DNA from: an uncultured Acetatifactor sp.
GTDB taxonomy: Bacteria; Bacillota; Clostridia; Lachnospirales; Lachnospiraceae
Direction: 5' to 3'
Assembly: GCA_910589655.1 (NCBI GenBank)
Contig: CAJUTJ010000093.1
Location: 1-64,000, forward strand
DNA: 64,000 nucleotides
This document shows, piece by piece, positions 8,785 through 17,882 of this stretch. The notes beneath the pieces are model-generated. The model saw nothing but the letters and a program-made list of their open reading frames with translations. It ran no database searches and was not told where the DNA came from. The translations under genes were made by a program, and so were the position numbers. The number at the start of each line of letters is the position of its first letter. The first letter of the stretch is position 1.

Positions 8785-9875
8785 TCCTCTACTGTCCACC
8801 CCCAATATTCCCGTATCAGCTGTGTCAAGCCCTCCACAGTATCCTCTTCCGTACATTGATAAGTCTGTTCAAATTCCGTGTCCACCTCAAATCCGTCCGT
8901 CCTCTGATAATAGATGGAACACCTTGTATCAATCAATAACTCGCCGTCTTCTCCCGAATAACTGTACCGTGCCAGCACCAGTATATCCTTCATACCGTCC
9001 CCGTCCAAATCGCGGCAGGCCATCCCCTTCAAAGCATACAGATTATCGTAATCTCCCATGGGCTGGAAGCTCCAGACAATCTGCCCTTGGCCGTTGACAA
9101 GGTATATCATAAATACGTCATACTCTGCCATCCGTATGCTTCCCGGAACCACTTGAAGACGGCCTTGCTTTTCGAAGGTTCTATAGTAGTTCTGTTCCTG
9201 AACCACTTGGAATCCCTGCTTCAAAAGCTCATCCAACGTGGTTGCAGTATAGAGCACCTCCGTGGAATTTCCGTTCCGCACATAATCCACAATAAACTCA
9301 ATGCTTTTATTCATACTGAAACGGTTTATTTTGTCGGATATCCGCCAGTCCCGGTAAAAACCGCCCTCTCTTTGAAACAGCACGTCTCCCACTTTGTAAC
9401 TCTTACCCGAATATTCCCCCACATCATTGACACAATTCGTAATCAGAATAATATCCGTCAGACCGTCCCTGTTCACATCCTGAAAGGAAACCGCTGCCAG
9501 ATCTCTGGTGGGCTGCTTCATTTCTCCCAGATAGCAATTGTTCGTTTCCAGCTGGTTTGTCTTATATAAGACATTCCCGCCCTCATCCGTAATCAGCAGT
9601 GCCATCCGGCGGTATGTTGTGTCCATAATCGGCAGGAACATCACCTCGCTCTGGCTAAAGCTCTCCAATATTACGGGAAAGCTCTGATCCTCTATGGCGT
9701 AAAATCCCTGTTCCGCTATGTCCTCAGCCTTTTCAATTGCGGAAAAACGCTCTTCATAATCCTCATATTGACTAATAATCTGCCCCAGACTGTCCTGCGC
9801 CGATGCCTTCGCGGAAAACAGACTGATACTGCAGGCACAAACCGTCAAGGCCAGAAAAATCCTTTTCCCCTTCAC
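8781..9875 (-). CDS. exported protein with two calcium-loop-like (FG-GAP/VCBS-type) motifs, first gene of the two-component operon
   Basis: About 364 residues with a signal peptide (KRIFLALTVCACSISLFSAKASA, cleavage near ASA-QD). Two acidic loops, DVNRDGLTDIILI and DLDGDGMKDILVL, look like calcium-binding repeats of FG-GAP/VCBS or dockerin-like type. The surrounding strands suggest a small beta-propeller-like body. I choose GTG 9875, about nine bases after AGGAG. It is translationally coupled to the response regulator, so it may present a signal to the kinase outside the cell; that role is inference. Confidence 0.75.
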   Translation of the reverse strand: MKGKRIFLALTVCACSISLFSAKASAQDSLGQIISQYEDYEERFSAIEKAEDIAEQGFYAIEDQSFPVILESFSQSEVMFLPIMDTTYRRMALLITDEGGNVLYKTNQLETNNCYLGEMKQPTRDLAAVSFQDVNRDGLTDIILITNCVNDVGEYSGKSYKVGDVLFQREGGFYRDWRISDKINRFSMNKSIEFIVDYVRNGNSTEVLYTATTLDELLKQGFQVVQEQNYYRTFEKQGRLQVVPGSIRMAEYDVFMIYLVNGQGQIVWSFQPMGDYDNLYALKGMACRDLDGDGMKDILVLARYSYSGEDGELLIDTRCSIYYQRTDGFEVDTEFEQTYQCTEEDTVEGLTQLIREYWGWTVEE

Positions 9876-10004
9876 ACCCACCCTCTCCTTTCCCAAAGTG
9901 ACGCAGACAACGCTTCCTGCACGGACAAAATATCCTACTGTGCAAAAAATACCGGCTCCACATCATCTGCAAAGCCAGTATAACCCATTAATGCATCATT
10001 TTTG

Positions 10005-12107
10005 CTACATGTGCTTCAATATAACGGCACAATTCTTCGGCAGCTCTATTGTCATTTTTCCCGCCTTTACCTCATACTCTTGGCCGTTCAAATGATATCC
10101 GCTGTCGTCCGTCTGCAGCAGCACCTTCATTTTACAGTTCTTGGGAATATTCAATTCCCACACAAATACCCTTTTCGTAATAGGATGATCGTTATTATTG
10201 ATGAGTATCAGACATTGTCCCTTATTATGGAAACGCCCATAGGAAATATAATTGTAGTCACTGTCCACATATTTCAGGGAACCTGTCCGCAGTTCGTCAT
10301 TTTCCTTCCGCAGCCGGATAATATCCTTATGAAAGGCAATCATTTCCAGATCCTCATGCCCCCATGGATAAGTACGTCTGCTGTCGGGATCCGTAAATCC
10401 GCAGACACCCGCCTCGTCACCGTAATAGATGGTGGGGGCGCCGATCCATGTCATCTGCATTACCACGGCTTCCCGGAAAACCGCTTTGTTTACGCCCTCA
10501 TTTGCCGCCTCAGGACCCATAGTGCCGATTCTGCCCACTTTATGGCTTGTTCTGGTCAAAAAGCGGGAATGATCATGGTTGGACAATTCGTTCATGGCCA
10601 CCTGCCAGCTGGGCATGGAAAAGCTTGTGGTGTGGTGCTGCATAGCGCCCCAGAAGGACTCGGAATTCCCCAATAGGTCTTCACGGAAATCGTCGCTGTG
10701 CTTCTCCATTCCGGTCAAAAACCATGTCACAGGCTCCATAAAAGCATCATAGTTCATAACGGTATCCCATTCGTTTCCCTGAAGCCAGTCCCGAGTGTTC
10801 CCGTAATGCTCCGCCAGAATAATGGCGTCCGGATTGGCATCCTTCACCACACGGCGGAACTCCTGCCAGAAACGGTGGTTGAAATCCTGACTGTGCCCTA
10901 AATCCGCCGCAACGTCCAATCTCCACCCGTCCACGTTATAGGGCGGTGATACCCATTTTGCCGCAATCTGCAGCACATAATCCATCAGCTTTTCGGATCC
11001 CTCATAATTCAGCTTAGGCAATGTATCATGCCCCCACCAGCCGTCATAGCTGTTGTTGCATGGCCAGCTGTTCTGGTCATGGAACTGAAAATAATCCCTG
11101 TAAGGGCTGTCCGCACTGATGAATGCGCCCTTTTCATAGCCTTCCGCATTCTCATAGATTCGTTCTTTGTCCATCCATTTATTGAAAGAACCGCAATGAT
11201 TAAAGACGCCGTCCAGTATTACTCTCATGCCCCTCCTGTGAGCTTCCTCCACTACTTTGATGAACAACTCATTGCTGGCCTCAAGGTTTGCAAGATTCGT
11301 CACACGGTTAATATAGCGGGTAGCGTCGCAGTTCCTCTGTCCCTGTTCCGACAGCAGCTCGCCCTTATCGTCCACAATCTTTCCGAAATGGGGATCAATA
11401 TAGTCATAATCTTGAATATCATATTTGTGGTTGGAGGGAGAGACAAACAGGGGATTAAAGTAGATAACCTCCACACCCAGATCCTGAAGGTAGTCCATTT
11501 TATCCAAAACTCCCTGAAGATCACCGCCGTAAAACTCTCTGACATCCATCTGTGCCGGATAGCGATTCCAATCCTCTACGCGGTTTACGGGTCTGTTGAT
11601 ATATAAGTATTCGTTGGTGAGCACGTCATTCGTGGTATCTCCGTTACAGAATCGGTCCACATAGATCTGGTACATAACGGCTCCCTTCGCCCATTGGGGC
11701 GTCTTAAAATCGGGAATAATTACAAAATCATAGTACTCATTGATTTCCTGAACCAGCCCCCGGGTATCATAATAACACCGCAGGCGTCCGGTCTGAATCT
11801 CAAAATAGTAAGAAGCTTTTTCGTTCTCCAGCTGGAGTTCAAAAGAATAATAGTCGAAGTTTCCCTCCGTCTCCGTTTTATACATCAGGTTCCGCTCACC
11901 TTTGTACACCAAAAGCACCCGATCCACATTATTCTTGGCAGTTCGGAACTTTATAGTGACCTTGTCATACGCCGCCGGCTCGGCAGGGCTGATAAAGTGC
12001 TCCGTAGTATCCGTATAGAGCGCCCGTTTATTGAACACAGGACGCATGGTAGAAATATAGCGCCGATTATTTTCTATCAATCTAACCTTTTCCAAATCCA
12101 ACTTCAT
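10005..12107 (-). CDS. cytoplasmic GH13 alpha-glucan hydrolase (neopullulanase/maltogenic amylase/cyclomaltodextrinase type)
   Basis: A 700-residue enzyme with no signal peptide. An N-terminal beta-sandwich of about 140 residues (CBM34-like) precedes the (beta/alpha)8 domain. Conserved regions are VILDGVFNHCG, the nucleophile Asp in VDGWRLDVA, the acid/base Glu in ILAEHYG and the third acid in LSNHDHSRF. The motif MYQIYVDRFCNGD is typical of the neopullulanase/cyclomaltodextrinase subfamily. It would hydrolyse imported maltodextrins or cyclodextrins; the exact specificity cannot be read. It is a single-gene unit with its own promoter. Confidence 0.92.
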   Translation of the reverse strand: MKLDLEKVRLIENNRRYISTMRPVFNKRALYTDTTEHFISPAEPAAYDKVTIKFRTAKNNVDRVLLVYKGERNLMYKTETEGNFDYYSFELQLENEKASYYFEIQTGRLRCYYDTRGLVQEINEYYDFVIIPDFKTPQWAKGAVMYQIYVDRFCNGDTTNDVLTNEYLYINRPVNRVEDWNRYPAQMDVREFYGGDLQGVLDKMDYLQDLGVEVIYFNPLFVSPSNHKYDIQDYDYIDPHFGKIVDDKGELLSEQGQRNCDATRYINRVTNLANLEASNELFIKVVEEAHRRGMRVILDGVFNHCGSFNKWMDKERIYENAEGYEKGAFISADSPYRDYFQFHDQNSWPCNNSYDGWWGHDTLPKLNYEGSEKLMDYVLQIAAKWVSPPYNVDGWRLDVAADLGHSQDFNHRFWQEFRRVVKDANPDAIILAEHYGNTRDWLQGNEWDTVMNYDAFMEPVTWFLTGMEKHSDDFREDLLGNSESFWGAMQHHTTSFSMPSWQVAMNELSNHDHSRFLTRTSHKVGRIGTMGPEAANEGVNKAVFREAVVMQMTWIGAPTIYYGDEAGVCGFTDPDSRRTYPWGHEDLEMIAFHKDIIRLRKENDELRTGSLKYVDSDYNYISYGRFHNKGQCLILINNNDHPITKRVFVWELNIPKNCKMKVLLQTDDSGYHLNGQEYEVKAGKMTIELPKNCAVILKHM

Positions 12108-12153
12108 ATCCGCTTAATATCTCCTATACTTGGCATAAACTGAGTGTATTACT

Positions 12154-12182
12154 ATTGTACTGAAAACATCGTCCTAATTCAA
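12154..12182 (-). promoter_or_regulatory. sigma-70-type promoter of the GH13 gene
   Basis: On the minus strand, TTGAAT (12182-12177), 17-nt spacer, TACAAT (12159-12154), about 47 bp before the start codon. Confidence 0.65.
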
Positions 12183-12195
12183 CACTTTTTTTCAA

Positions 12196-12231
12196 GGTAA
12201 AAAGGACAGCCATGGGGTGACTGTCCTTTTA
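12196..12231 (-). terminator. terminator after ftsH
   Basis: Perfect 10-bp stem AAAAGGACAG/CTGTCCTTTT with an 11-nt loop and T-runs on both strands. It lies about 170 bp downstream of ftsH and upstream of the GH13 promoter. The 170 bp between it and ftsH hold no gene. Confidence 0.75.
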
Positions 12232-12401
12232 GAGAAGGTATTTCTTACTTATGGGGTATAGCAAAAACTATATAATGTATTGGGGGGTTACAAATAGTAT
12301 AATATCATCTATATCTTCTTTTGGCTATTCTCACATTACATAAATTTCACAAAATTATCAATCATTTTTTGTACATATTCAACAACGACTTATTGTGAAA
12401 A

Positions 12402-14210
12402 TTAACAAGAAAACAACGCTTCAAACTCTTCTCTGCCTATTTTTTCCTTTTCCAAGAGCAAGTTTGCGCAGTTGTGCAATACTTTCTCATGCTCCAAAAT
12501 AATTTCTTTTGACTTGGCATAACAGTTGTCGATGATTGCTTTTACCTCTCTGTCAATTTCGCCGGATACGGCTTCACTGTGGGATTTTGCATGTGCCAGA
12601 TCCCGCCCGATAAATACCTCATCATCATCGTCATCATAACAGATCACCCCGATGTTATCTGACATGCCGAATCTTGTAACCATTTTACGTGCTACCTTTG
12701 TAGCCTTCTTAATATCGCTGGATGCACCGGTGGTAATGTCCTTAAAAATAATCTCCTCGGCAATCCGCCCGCCTAAGGACACCATAATCTCCTGAAGCAT
12801 CTGGCCTTTTGTCCGGAACATTTCGTCCCTCTCGGGCAAGGGCATTGTATAGCCTGCCGCACCGATTCCGGTGGGAATGATGGATACGGTATATACAGGC
12901 CCGACATCCGGCAGCACATGGAACAGAATCGCATGACCCGCCTCATGGTATGCCGTAATCCGCTTCTCCTTATCGGAAATAATCCGGCTTTTCTTCTCCG
13001 CGCCGATCCCTACCTTCACAAATGCCTTGCGGATATCTTCTTGGGTCAGGTAGCCCTTTCTGCTCTTTGCCGCGTTGATGGCCGCCTCGTTCAGCAGATT
13101 CTCCAAATCCGCTCCGGTGAAGCCCGCCGTGGTCTGTGCCACCTGTTTTAAATCCACGTCCTCCGCAAGAGGTTTGTTTTTGGCATGAACCTTTAAAATA
13201 TCTTCTCTTCCGCCCACATCGGGAGTTCCCACCGCCACTTTTCTGTCAAAACGTCCGGGACGAAGAATAGCCGGATCCAAAATGTCCACGCGGTTGGTGG
13301 CCGCCATAACAATAATTCCCTCATTGATGCCGAATCCGTCCATCTCTACCAGCAGCTGATTCAGAGTCTGCTCTCTCTCATCGTGGCCGCCGCCCATACC
13401 GGTGCCTCTTCTTCTGGCCACCGCATCAATCTCGTCAATAAACACGATACAGGGAGAGTTCTTCTTGGCATCTTCAAACAAATCGCGGACACGGGAAGCG
13501 CCCACACCCACGAACATTTCCACAAAATCCGAACCGGAAATGCTGAAAAAAGGAACGCCTGCTTCACCCGCCACCGCTTTTGCCAGCAGCGTCTTACCGG
13601 TACCGGGAGGACCCTCCAAAAGCACGCCCTTGGGAATTCTTGCGCCCACTTTTGTGTATTTTCCGGGTTCCTTCAGAAAATCCACGATTTCCTCCAGCTC
13701 CTCCTTTTCCTCCTTCAGACCGGCAACCTGTGCAAAGGTTATGGTCTTGTCACCCAGCGACAGCTTCGCACGGCTCTTGCCGAAATTCATCATCTTGCTG
13801 TTGCCGCCGCCTGCATTCTGGGCATTTATCATCATAAACAGAAACACACCCACTGCCAGCACAATGACCATGGGCACCAATGTGGTAAGCAGCCAGCTCT
13901 CTCTGGGCACGTCCTTTACCAACGGATCAAATCCATAGTTCCTTACCAGTTCTTCCGCCTCTTGGATGTCCGTCACATAAAGACGCTTTAACGTACCGTC
14001 GTTCAACATAACCTTCAGATAGCCGGTGGGGGTCTCGCTGTTGGGATTTACCTCCACCTCCATGACCCGTCCGCTATCCATATCGGTAATAAATTCCTGC
14101 CTTGAATAGTTCTGCTCACTGCTCTTTAAGGTGCTGAGCACGGCTACCACCATAAGCAGCAACAATATAAATACAAAATATGAATGAAATCCTCTTCCGC
14201 TCTGCTTCAC
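12402..14210 (-). CDS. ftsH: ATP-dependent zinc metalloprotease FtsH
   Basis: A 602-residue membrane protease that degrades unassembled membrane proteins and regulators. An N-terminal membrane segment, an extracytoplasmic loop and a second segment (LVPMVIVLAVGVFLFMMI) precede the AAA domain. That domain has Walker A GPPGTGKT, Walker B IVFIDEIDAV, the second region of homology and the pore motif FVG. The protease domain has the zinc motif HEAGH and a distant third ligand region. The start is GTG 14210, with AGGAGG seven bases upstream. It follows hpt with a 174-bp gap, as in the conserved Firmicute order tilS-hpt-ftsH. Confidence 0.98.
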   Translation of the reverse strand: MKQSGRGFHSYFVFILLLLMVVAVLSTLKSSEQNYSRQEFITDMDSGRVMEVEVNPNSETPTGYLKVMLNDGTLKRLYVTDIQEAEELVRNYGFDPLVKDVPRESWLLTTLVPMVIVLAVGVFLFMMINAQNAGGGNSKMMNFGKSRAKLSLGDKTITFAQVAGLKEEKEELEEIVDFLKEPGKYTKVGARIPKGVLLEGPPGTGKTLLAKAVAGEAGVPFFSISGSDFVEMFVGVGASRVRDLFEDAKKNSPCIVFIDEIDAVARRRGTGMGGGHDEREQTLNQLLVEMDGFGINEGIIVMAATNRVDILDPAILRPGRFDRKVAVGTPDVGGREDILKVHAKNKPLAEDVDLKQVAQTTAGFTGADLENLLNEAAINAAKSRKGYLTQEDIRKAFVKVGIGAEKKSRIISDKEKRITAYHEAGHAILFHVLPDVGPVYTVSIIPTGIGAAGYTMPLPERDEMFRTKGQMLQEIMVSLGGRIAEEIIFKDITTGASSDIKKATKVARKMVTRFGMSDNIGVICYDDDDDEVFIGRDLAHAKSHSEAVSGEIDREVKAIIDNCYAKSKEIILEHEKVLHNCANLLLEKEKIGREEFEALFSC

Positions 14211-14384
14211 TTACAAGCCTCCTGTTTCTATTTCCGTTCCGGAACCTTTCTTGCATTCCATTGCTTTCCGGAACCTTTTATTCCATTCCCTTTTTCCGGC
14301 GGAGCCCCTGTCTGAGGCGCTTTCGGTTCCGTCTTTGGCAGAAATGCACTTTCCAACCGTTTATTTGTACCAGCCGGAGGGCTG
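14211..14384 (-). repeat. hpt-ftsH spacer with short direct repeats
   Basis: On the minus strand the spacer holds two copies of AAAGGTTCCGGAA and two of AATGGAAT just before the ftsH ribosome site. It ends GGAACGGAAATAGAAACAGG, reminiscent of the leader motif GGAACTGGAATAGGAGG found elsewhere in the window. No gene is present. Confidence 0.45.
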
Positions 14385-14909
14385 TCAGTCAAATTCCACA
14401 ATTCCGATATAGGGCAGATTGCGGTATCTCTGATTGTAATCAAGACCATATCCCACCACGAACTGATCGGGAATCTCAAATCCCGTATAATCTACATCCA
14501 CAGGAATGACACGTCTGTCAGGTTTGTCCAAAAGCGTGCAGAGACGCAGAGACGCAGGCCCTCTGTCGCGAAGCATCTCCAGCAGATAGCTCAATGTTCT
14601 GCCGCTGTCCACGATATCTTCCACCACAATGACGTCTTTATCCTTCAGGGATTCGTCCAAATCCTTTATTATCCTTACCACACCGCTGGACTTGGTATCA
14701 CTGCCATAGCTGGACACGGACATAAAGTCCAAAGATACCGGCACGGTAATTCTCTTTGCAAGTTCACACATAAAAAAACTGCCGCCCTTCAAGACGCAGA
14801 CCAGATGTACCCGTTTACCGGCATAATCCTTACTGATTTCTTCACCGATGGCCTTAATCCGGGCATCTACCTTTTCCTCCGACAAAAGTACTCTCACATG
14901 TTCACTCAT
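14385..14909 (-). CDS. hpt: hypoxanthine phosphoribosyltransferase
   Basis: A 174-residue purine salvage enzyme that converts hypoxanthine or guanine plus PRPP to IMP or GMP. The PRPP-binding motif VIVVEDIVDSGRT, the loop SSYGSDTKSSG and the base-contact region FEIPDQFVVGYGLDY are all present. The start is ATG 14909, six bases after GGAGG; an ATG two codons earlier directly abuts that site. It overlaps the last codons of tilS by 8 bp, implying coupling. Confidence 0.96.
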   Translation of the reverse strand: MSEHVRVLLSEEKVDARIKAIGEEISKDYAGKRVHLVCVLKGGSFFMCELAKRITVPVSLDFMSVSSYGSDTKSSGVVRIIKDLDESLKDKDVIVVEDIVDSGRTLSYLLEMLRDRGPASLRLCTLLDKPDRRVIPVDVDYTGFEIPDQFVVGYGLDYNQRYRNLPYIGIVEFD

Positions 14910-16419
14910 TTTCATCCTCCGTTTTGCCGCCGGAGCGGCTCTTTCTTAATTGTACCTGTAAAATATGCTTAGTATTCCCGTCTATCTTATAATATTCACT
15001 GATTCTTCCCCCGATAATCCACAGTACATGGCATCCGTCCGTAAGCAGAGGGATTTTGTCTCTTTCCTCTCTGGGGATTTTCTCCGTTATCATATACTTT
15101 TTTAAAGATTTATGGATGAGCTGCCCGTTTCCGTCGGCGATACTCAGAAAATCTCCCGTTTCCCTGTACCGTATACATATCGGTTTTTCTATTTTATCAT
15201 AATCAAACCATTTCGTATACTCATTTCTGGGAACTTCTTCATATTGATCTCCGGAAAGAACCTTTAGCTCCAGCATCCCTTCTTCTCCCAAGTCGGCATG
15301 AAGAACTTCCTCCTCCATAATCCGTCTCTTATCCGCATATATTCCGAGAGGTTTCCGCACATATTCCCTATTCTTTCCCAAAAATACCGTTCCATAACTG
15401 CGGGCGGCATATATTCCCATAGGAAGATCCACCTTGCGGTTTCCCCTTTCCTCAAACAGGGACATTACTTCCCTGATATGGACGGCCGAAATATCTTTTC
15501 CCGTAGGGGACAACTCCTCTGCCAGCAGGTGAATCAGCCTTTTTTGAAGAGCCGGATGGAATTCGCGAAAGCGTTCCACGGAAATCTCATATTTATACTC
15601 CATGTCCGCTTTGGCGGGCTCATAATCAATAGTTGAAAGCGCTTTTCTTTCAACCTTCTCCTCCGTCTCTTTCACACAGCGCTCTCTTGCCGCCCACGTC
15701 TGCTGCCCCATGTACTCCTCCGTCTCCGTGAGAAGCTCCGCAGTATTCGTCATACGCCCTACACATCCCGGCACAAGCTCCCTCTCCACATAGGGCAGGA
15801 TATGATGCCTGATACGGTTACGGGCATATTCATCGGTATCGTTTGTACTGTCCTTGCACCAGTTAATCTGTCTTTCTGTCAGATACTCCTCGATTTCCGT
15901 CCGTTCCAGACACAGGAGGGGACGTATGATTTCCTGCCGCAGGGGACGTATGCCGCACAGTCCTTTTAATCCGCTTCCCCGGAATAAATGGAACAGCATA
16001 GTCTCCGCTCTGTCATTACAGTTATGCGCCACGGCAATCTTATTTGCCCCTGTCTCCTTAGCGATTCTGCGGAATGCTTCATAGCGGATCCTTCTGCCAG
16101 CGTCCTCCTCCGAACATTTCTCCCGCTCCGCAAACTCTCTCACATCCGTCTTGATCAAGTAAAAGGGGATTTCATATTTCCCGCACAATGCCTCCACATA
16201 TCCGGCATCCCGTGCCGCATCGGGACGGATTCCGTGGTTGACGTGGACTGCCGACAAGGTCAAAGGAGTCCTTTTTGCATATTCCCATAACACAATTAAG
16301 AGGCAAACAGAGTCTGCCCCTCCGGATACCCCCAGCACAATATGATCGTGAGGGCAGATCATATGATATTGTTCTAAATAGGAAAAAATCTTTTCCTCCG
16401 TTTTACGCCGCATACTCAT
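14902..16419 (-). CDS. tilS: tRNA(Ile)-lysidine synthetase with an in-frame repeat insertion
   Basis: A 505-residue enzyme that modifies C34 of tRNA-Ile(CAU) to lysidine so that AUA is read as Ile. The PP-loop SGGADS is at about residues 32-37, and the N-type ATPase core and C-terminal TilS domains follow. Between the core (ending near ERCVKETEE) and the conserved ISVERFREFHPALQKRL lies an extra stretch of about 21 residues (KVERKALSTIDYEPAKADME) encoded by a dispersed hairpin element at 15598-15660. The reading frame is intact, so the enzyme is probably functional. No strong ribosome site precedes the start (ATG 16419 or two codons later). Confidence 0.95.
   Translation of the reverse strand: MSMRRKTEEKIFSYLEQYHMICPHDHIVLGVSGGADSVCLLIVLWEYAKRTPLTLSAVHVNHGIRPDAARDAGYVEALCGKYEIPFYLIKTDVREFAEREKCSEEDAGRRIRYEAFRRIAKETGANKIAVAHNCNDRAETMLFHLFRGSGLKGLCGIRPLRQEIIRPLLCLERTEIEEYLTERQINWCKDSTNDTDEYARNRIRHHILPYVERELVPGCVGRMTNTAELLTETEEYMGQQTWAARERCVKETEEKVERKALSTIDYEPAKADMEYKYEISVERFREFHPALQKRLIHLLAEELSPTGKDISAVHIREVMSLFEERGNRKVDLPMGIYAARSYGTVFLGKNREYVRKPLGIYADKRRIMEEEVLHADLGEEGMLELKVLSGDQYEEVPRNEYTKWFDYDKIEKPICIRYRETGDFLSIADGNGQLIHKSLKKYMITEKIPREERDKIPLLTDGCHVLWIIGGRISEYYKIDGNTKHILQVQLRKSRSGGKTEDENE
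15598..15660 (-). repeat. dispersed hairpin element inserted in frame in tilS (copy F)
   Basis: Minus-strand order: GTTGAAAG/CTTTCAAC hairpin, linker ACTATTGATTATGAG, hairpin CCGC/GCGG, ACATGGAG. It matches copy E (3191-3284) closely through the first hairpin and linker, and copies A and B in the second hairpin. It is about 63 nt, a multiple of three, without an in-frame stop. Confidence 0.75.
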
Positions 16420-16451
16420 ATGACAAATTTAACTCATGAATATAAGAAAAG

Positions 16452-17711
16452 TCAAGAAAAGGTTGCATTTTCCCAAATTCCGATTACCCCCACGGTCATA
16501 TCATCCGTTATATGCCCGCCTCCGGCGTAAATTGCCATGCGCAGGATCTTTTCGGCAATTTCTCCCGGATTCTGCTCCCGGATACCCGAAATTGCCTCTT
16601 CCAGCGTATTTTCGTAATCATGAACCCCCAGCGCGTCGATGACGCCGTCGGAAACCATGATGAGATAGTCTCCGTCCTGAAGCTGCCTCTCCAAGGGCAG
16701 TATATCCACCTGTTGAAAAATACCCAGAGGCAAGGTTCCGGCTTTCAGCTGCTCCACCTTATCCTCCTGCTTTAAAAAGGTTACCGCCCCGCCGGCCTTG
16801 TATAACCGGCAGCTGCCTTGATAGAGGTCTATGTCACAGATATCCAATGTAGGGTGGTTGCGGTCCTCCCCGGTGACAAACAATGCCGTGTTGACCATAT
16901 TTATGGCGCCTTCCATGGTGTAGCCTGCCTCTATCATTTTTTCCATCAGATCCAGTACCCGCTCACTGTCCTTCCCCGCCGTCTCCCCGGAGCCTGTGCC
17001 GTCGGACAGCATCACCGTGACCCTTCCTTTTTCCGCCTCGAATACGGCAAAGTTATCCCCGGATATAGTCTCGTTCTCCTTTGTGGCACGGGAAAAACCG
17101 GTGAGCACCAAGTAACCTGCCTCTTCCTCCAAGATAAAACTGTGAGGTGTTTTTTCCACGCGGAAGGGACTGGACACGGACAACTGGAGCCGACGGTCCA
17201 GCAATACGGAAATCATATCCGCCACCTCCTCCGCAGAAATGCCCCCTTTTTTCTCCGTGCTCAAAGTCAGCGCTACGGCACGCCTTCCCGTGGGCCGGGG
17301 GAGATAGCTAAGACTCTCCGCGATAATCTGCTCCTCTTTTAAAGCCGATGTAATCATACGCTTCTTTCGCTCCTCCATGGGATAAAAGCACACTACCTCA
17401 CCGGCCACCTCCGTCATAATTTGAGCCATCTCCGTCAAGTGCTCCCTGATAATCTGCCGATTTTCCCACAGGCGTCTCTCCGACAGCTGCGTCTGCCTGT
17501 CCCCTTCCATAGGCTGAAAATCTCCGTCGTAGCTTTTGGACAGCTCCTTGAAGGTATCCGCATAATTCAGCAGCCTTCTTCTGCACAAATCGGAAACCTG
17601 CGCCGTCCGAAGTTCTTCCTCACGAAGCTGTCTGCCCGCTGCCTTTTTCCCCCTGTAATACCCCATCAGCTCCTGTCCTGCTATCATGTCCCAATACTCC
17701 TCCATTCCCAT
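16452..17711 (-). CDS. SpoIIE-like PP2C-family serine phosphatase lacking the membrane domain
   Basis: A 419-residue protein with a C-terminal SpoIIE phosphatase domain: SGDNFAVFEAEKGRVTVMLSDGTGSGETA (quoted in part: metal Asp in LSDGTGSG), ALFVTGEDRNHPTLDICDID, LIMVSDGVIDAL and HITDDMTV. The N-terminal third is helical. Classical SpoIIE is over 800 residues and begins with about ten membrane helices; none are here, and only 156 bp separate it from divIC, so the membrane part is absent. Position (divIC - this - tilS - hpt - ftsH) is the conserved spoIIE locus. It would dephosphorylate an SpoIIAA-like anti-anti-sigma factor. The start is uncertain; no strong site precedes 17711. Confidence 0.85.
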   Translation of the reverse strand: MGMEEYWDMIAGQELMGYYRGKKAAGRQLREEELRTAQVSDLCRRRLLNYADTFKELSKSYDGDFQPMEGDRQTQLSERRLWENRQIIREHLTEMAQIMTEVAGEVVCFYPMEERKKRMITSALKEEQIIAESLSYLPRPTGRRAVALTLSTEKKGGISAEEVADMISVLLDRRLQLSVSSPFRVEKTPHSFILEEEAGYLVLTGFSRATKENETISGDNFAVFEAEKGRVTVMLSDGTGSGETAGKDSERVLDLMEKMIEAGYTMEGAINMVNTALFVTGEDRNHPTLDICDIDLYQGSCRLYKAGGAVTFLKQEDKVEQLKAGTLPLGIFQQVDILPLERQLQDGDYLIMVSDGVIDALGVHDYENTLEEAISGIREQNPGEIAEKILRMAIYAGGGHITDDMTVGVIGIWENATFS

Positions 17712-17850
17712 GTGATTTCAGCATTTTCCCAAATGCCGGAGCAGCCGGCGGGACAATCTGTCCCTGAACGGCTAAAGCAGTATACATTATAGAAAGGGGC
17801 AGCCGGATTTTTTGTCAAAACAACGGAGCCTTCTCCTTAAAGTTTTGCGA

Positions 17851-17882
17851 CAAAAAAAGCAGGACAATCAATCATCCTGCTT
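17851..17882 (-). terminator. terminator overlapping the end of divIC
   Basis: On the minus strand AAGCAGGA pairs with TCCTGCTT, followed directly by a run of T. The 5' arm includes the last sense codons and the TGA falls in the loop. Confidence 0.75.

Noticed and set aside
15630..15652. TTGAAAGCGCTTTTC resembles a CcpA cre site
   Set aside because: It lies inside tilS and is explained by the first hairpin of the dispersed element.
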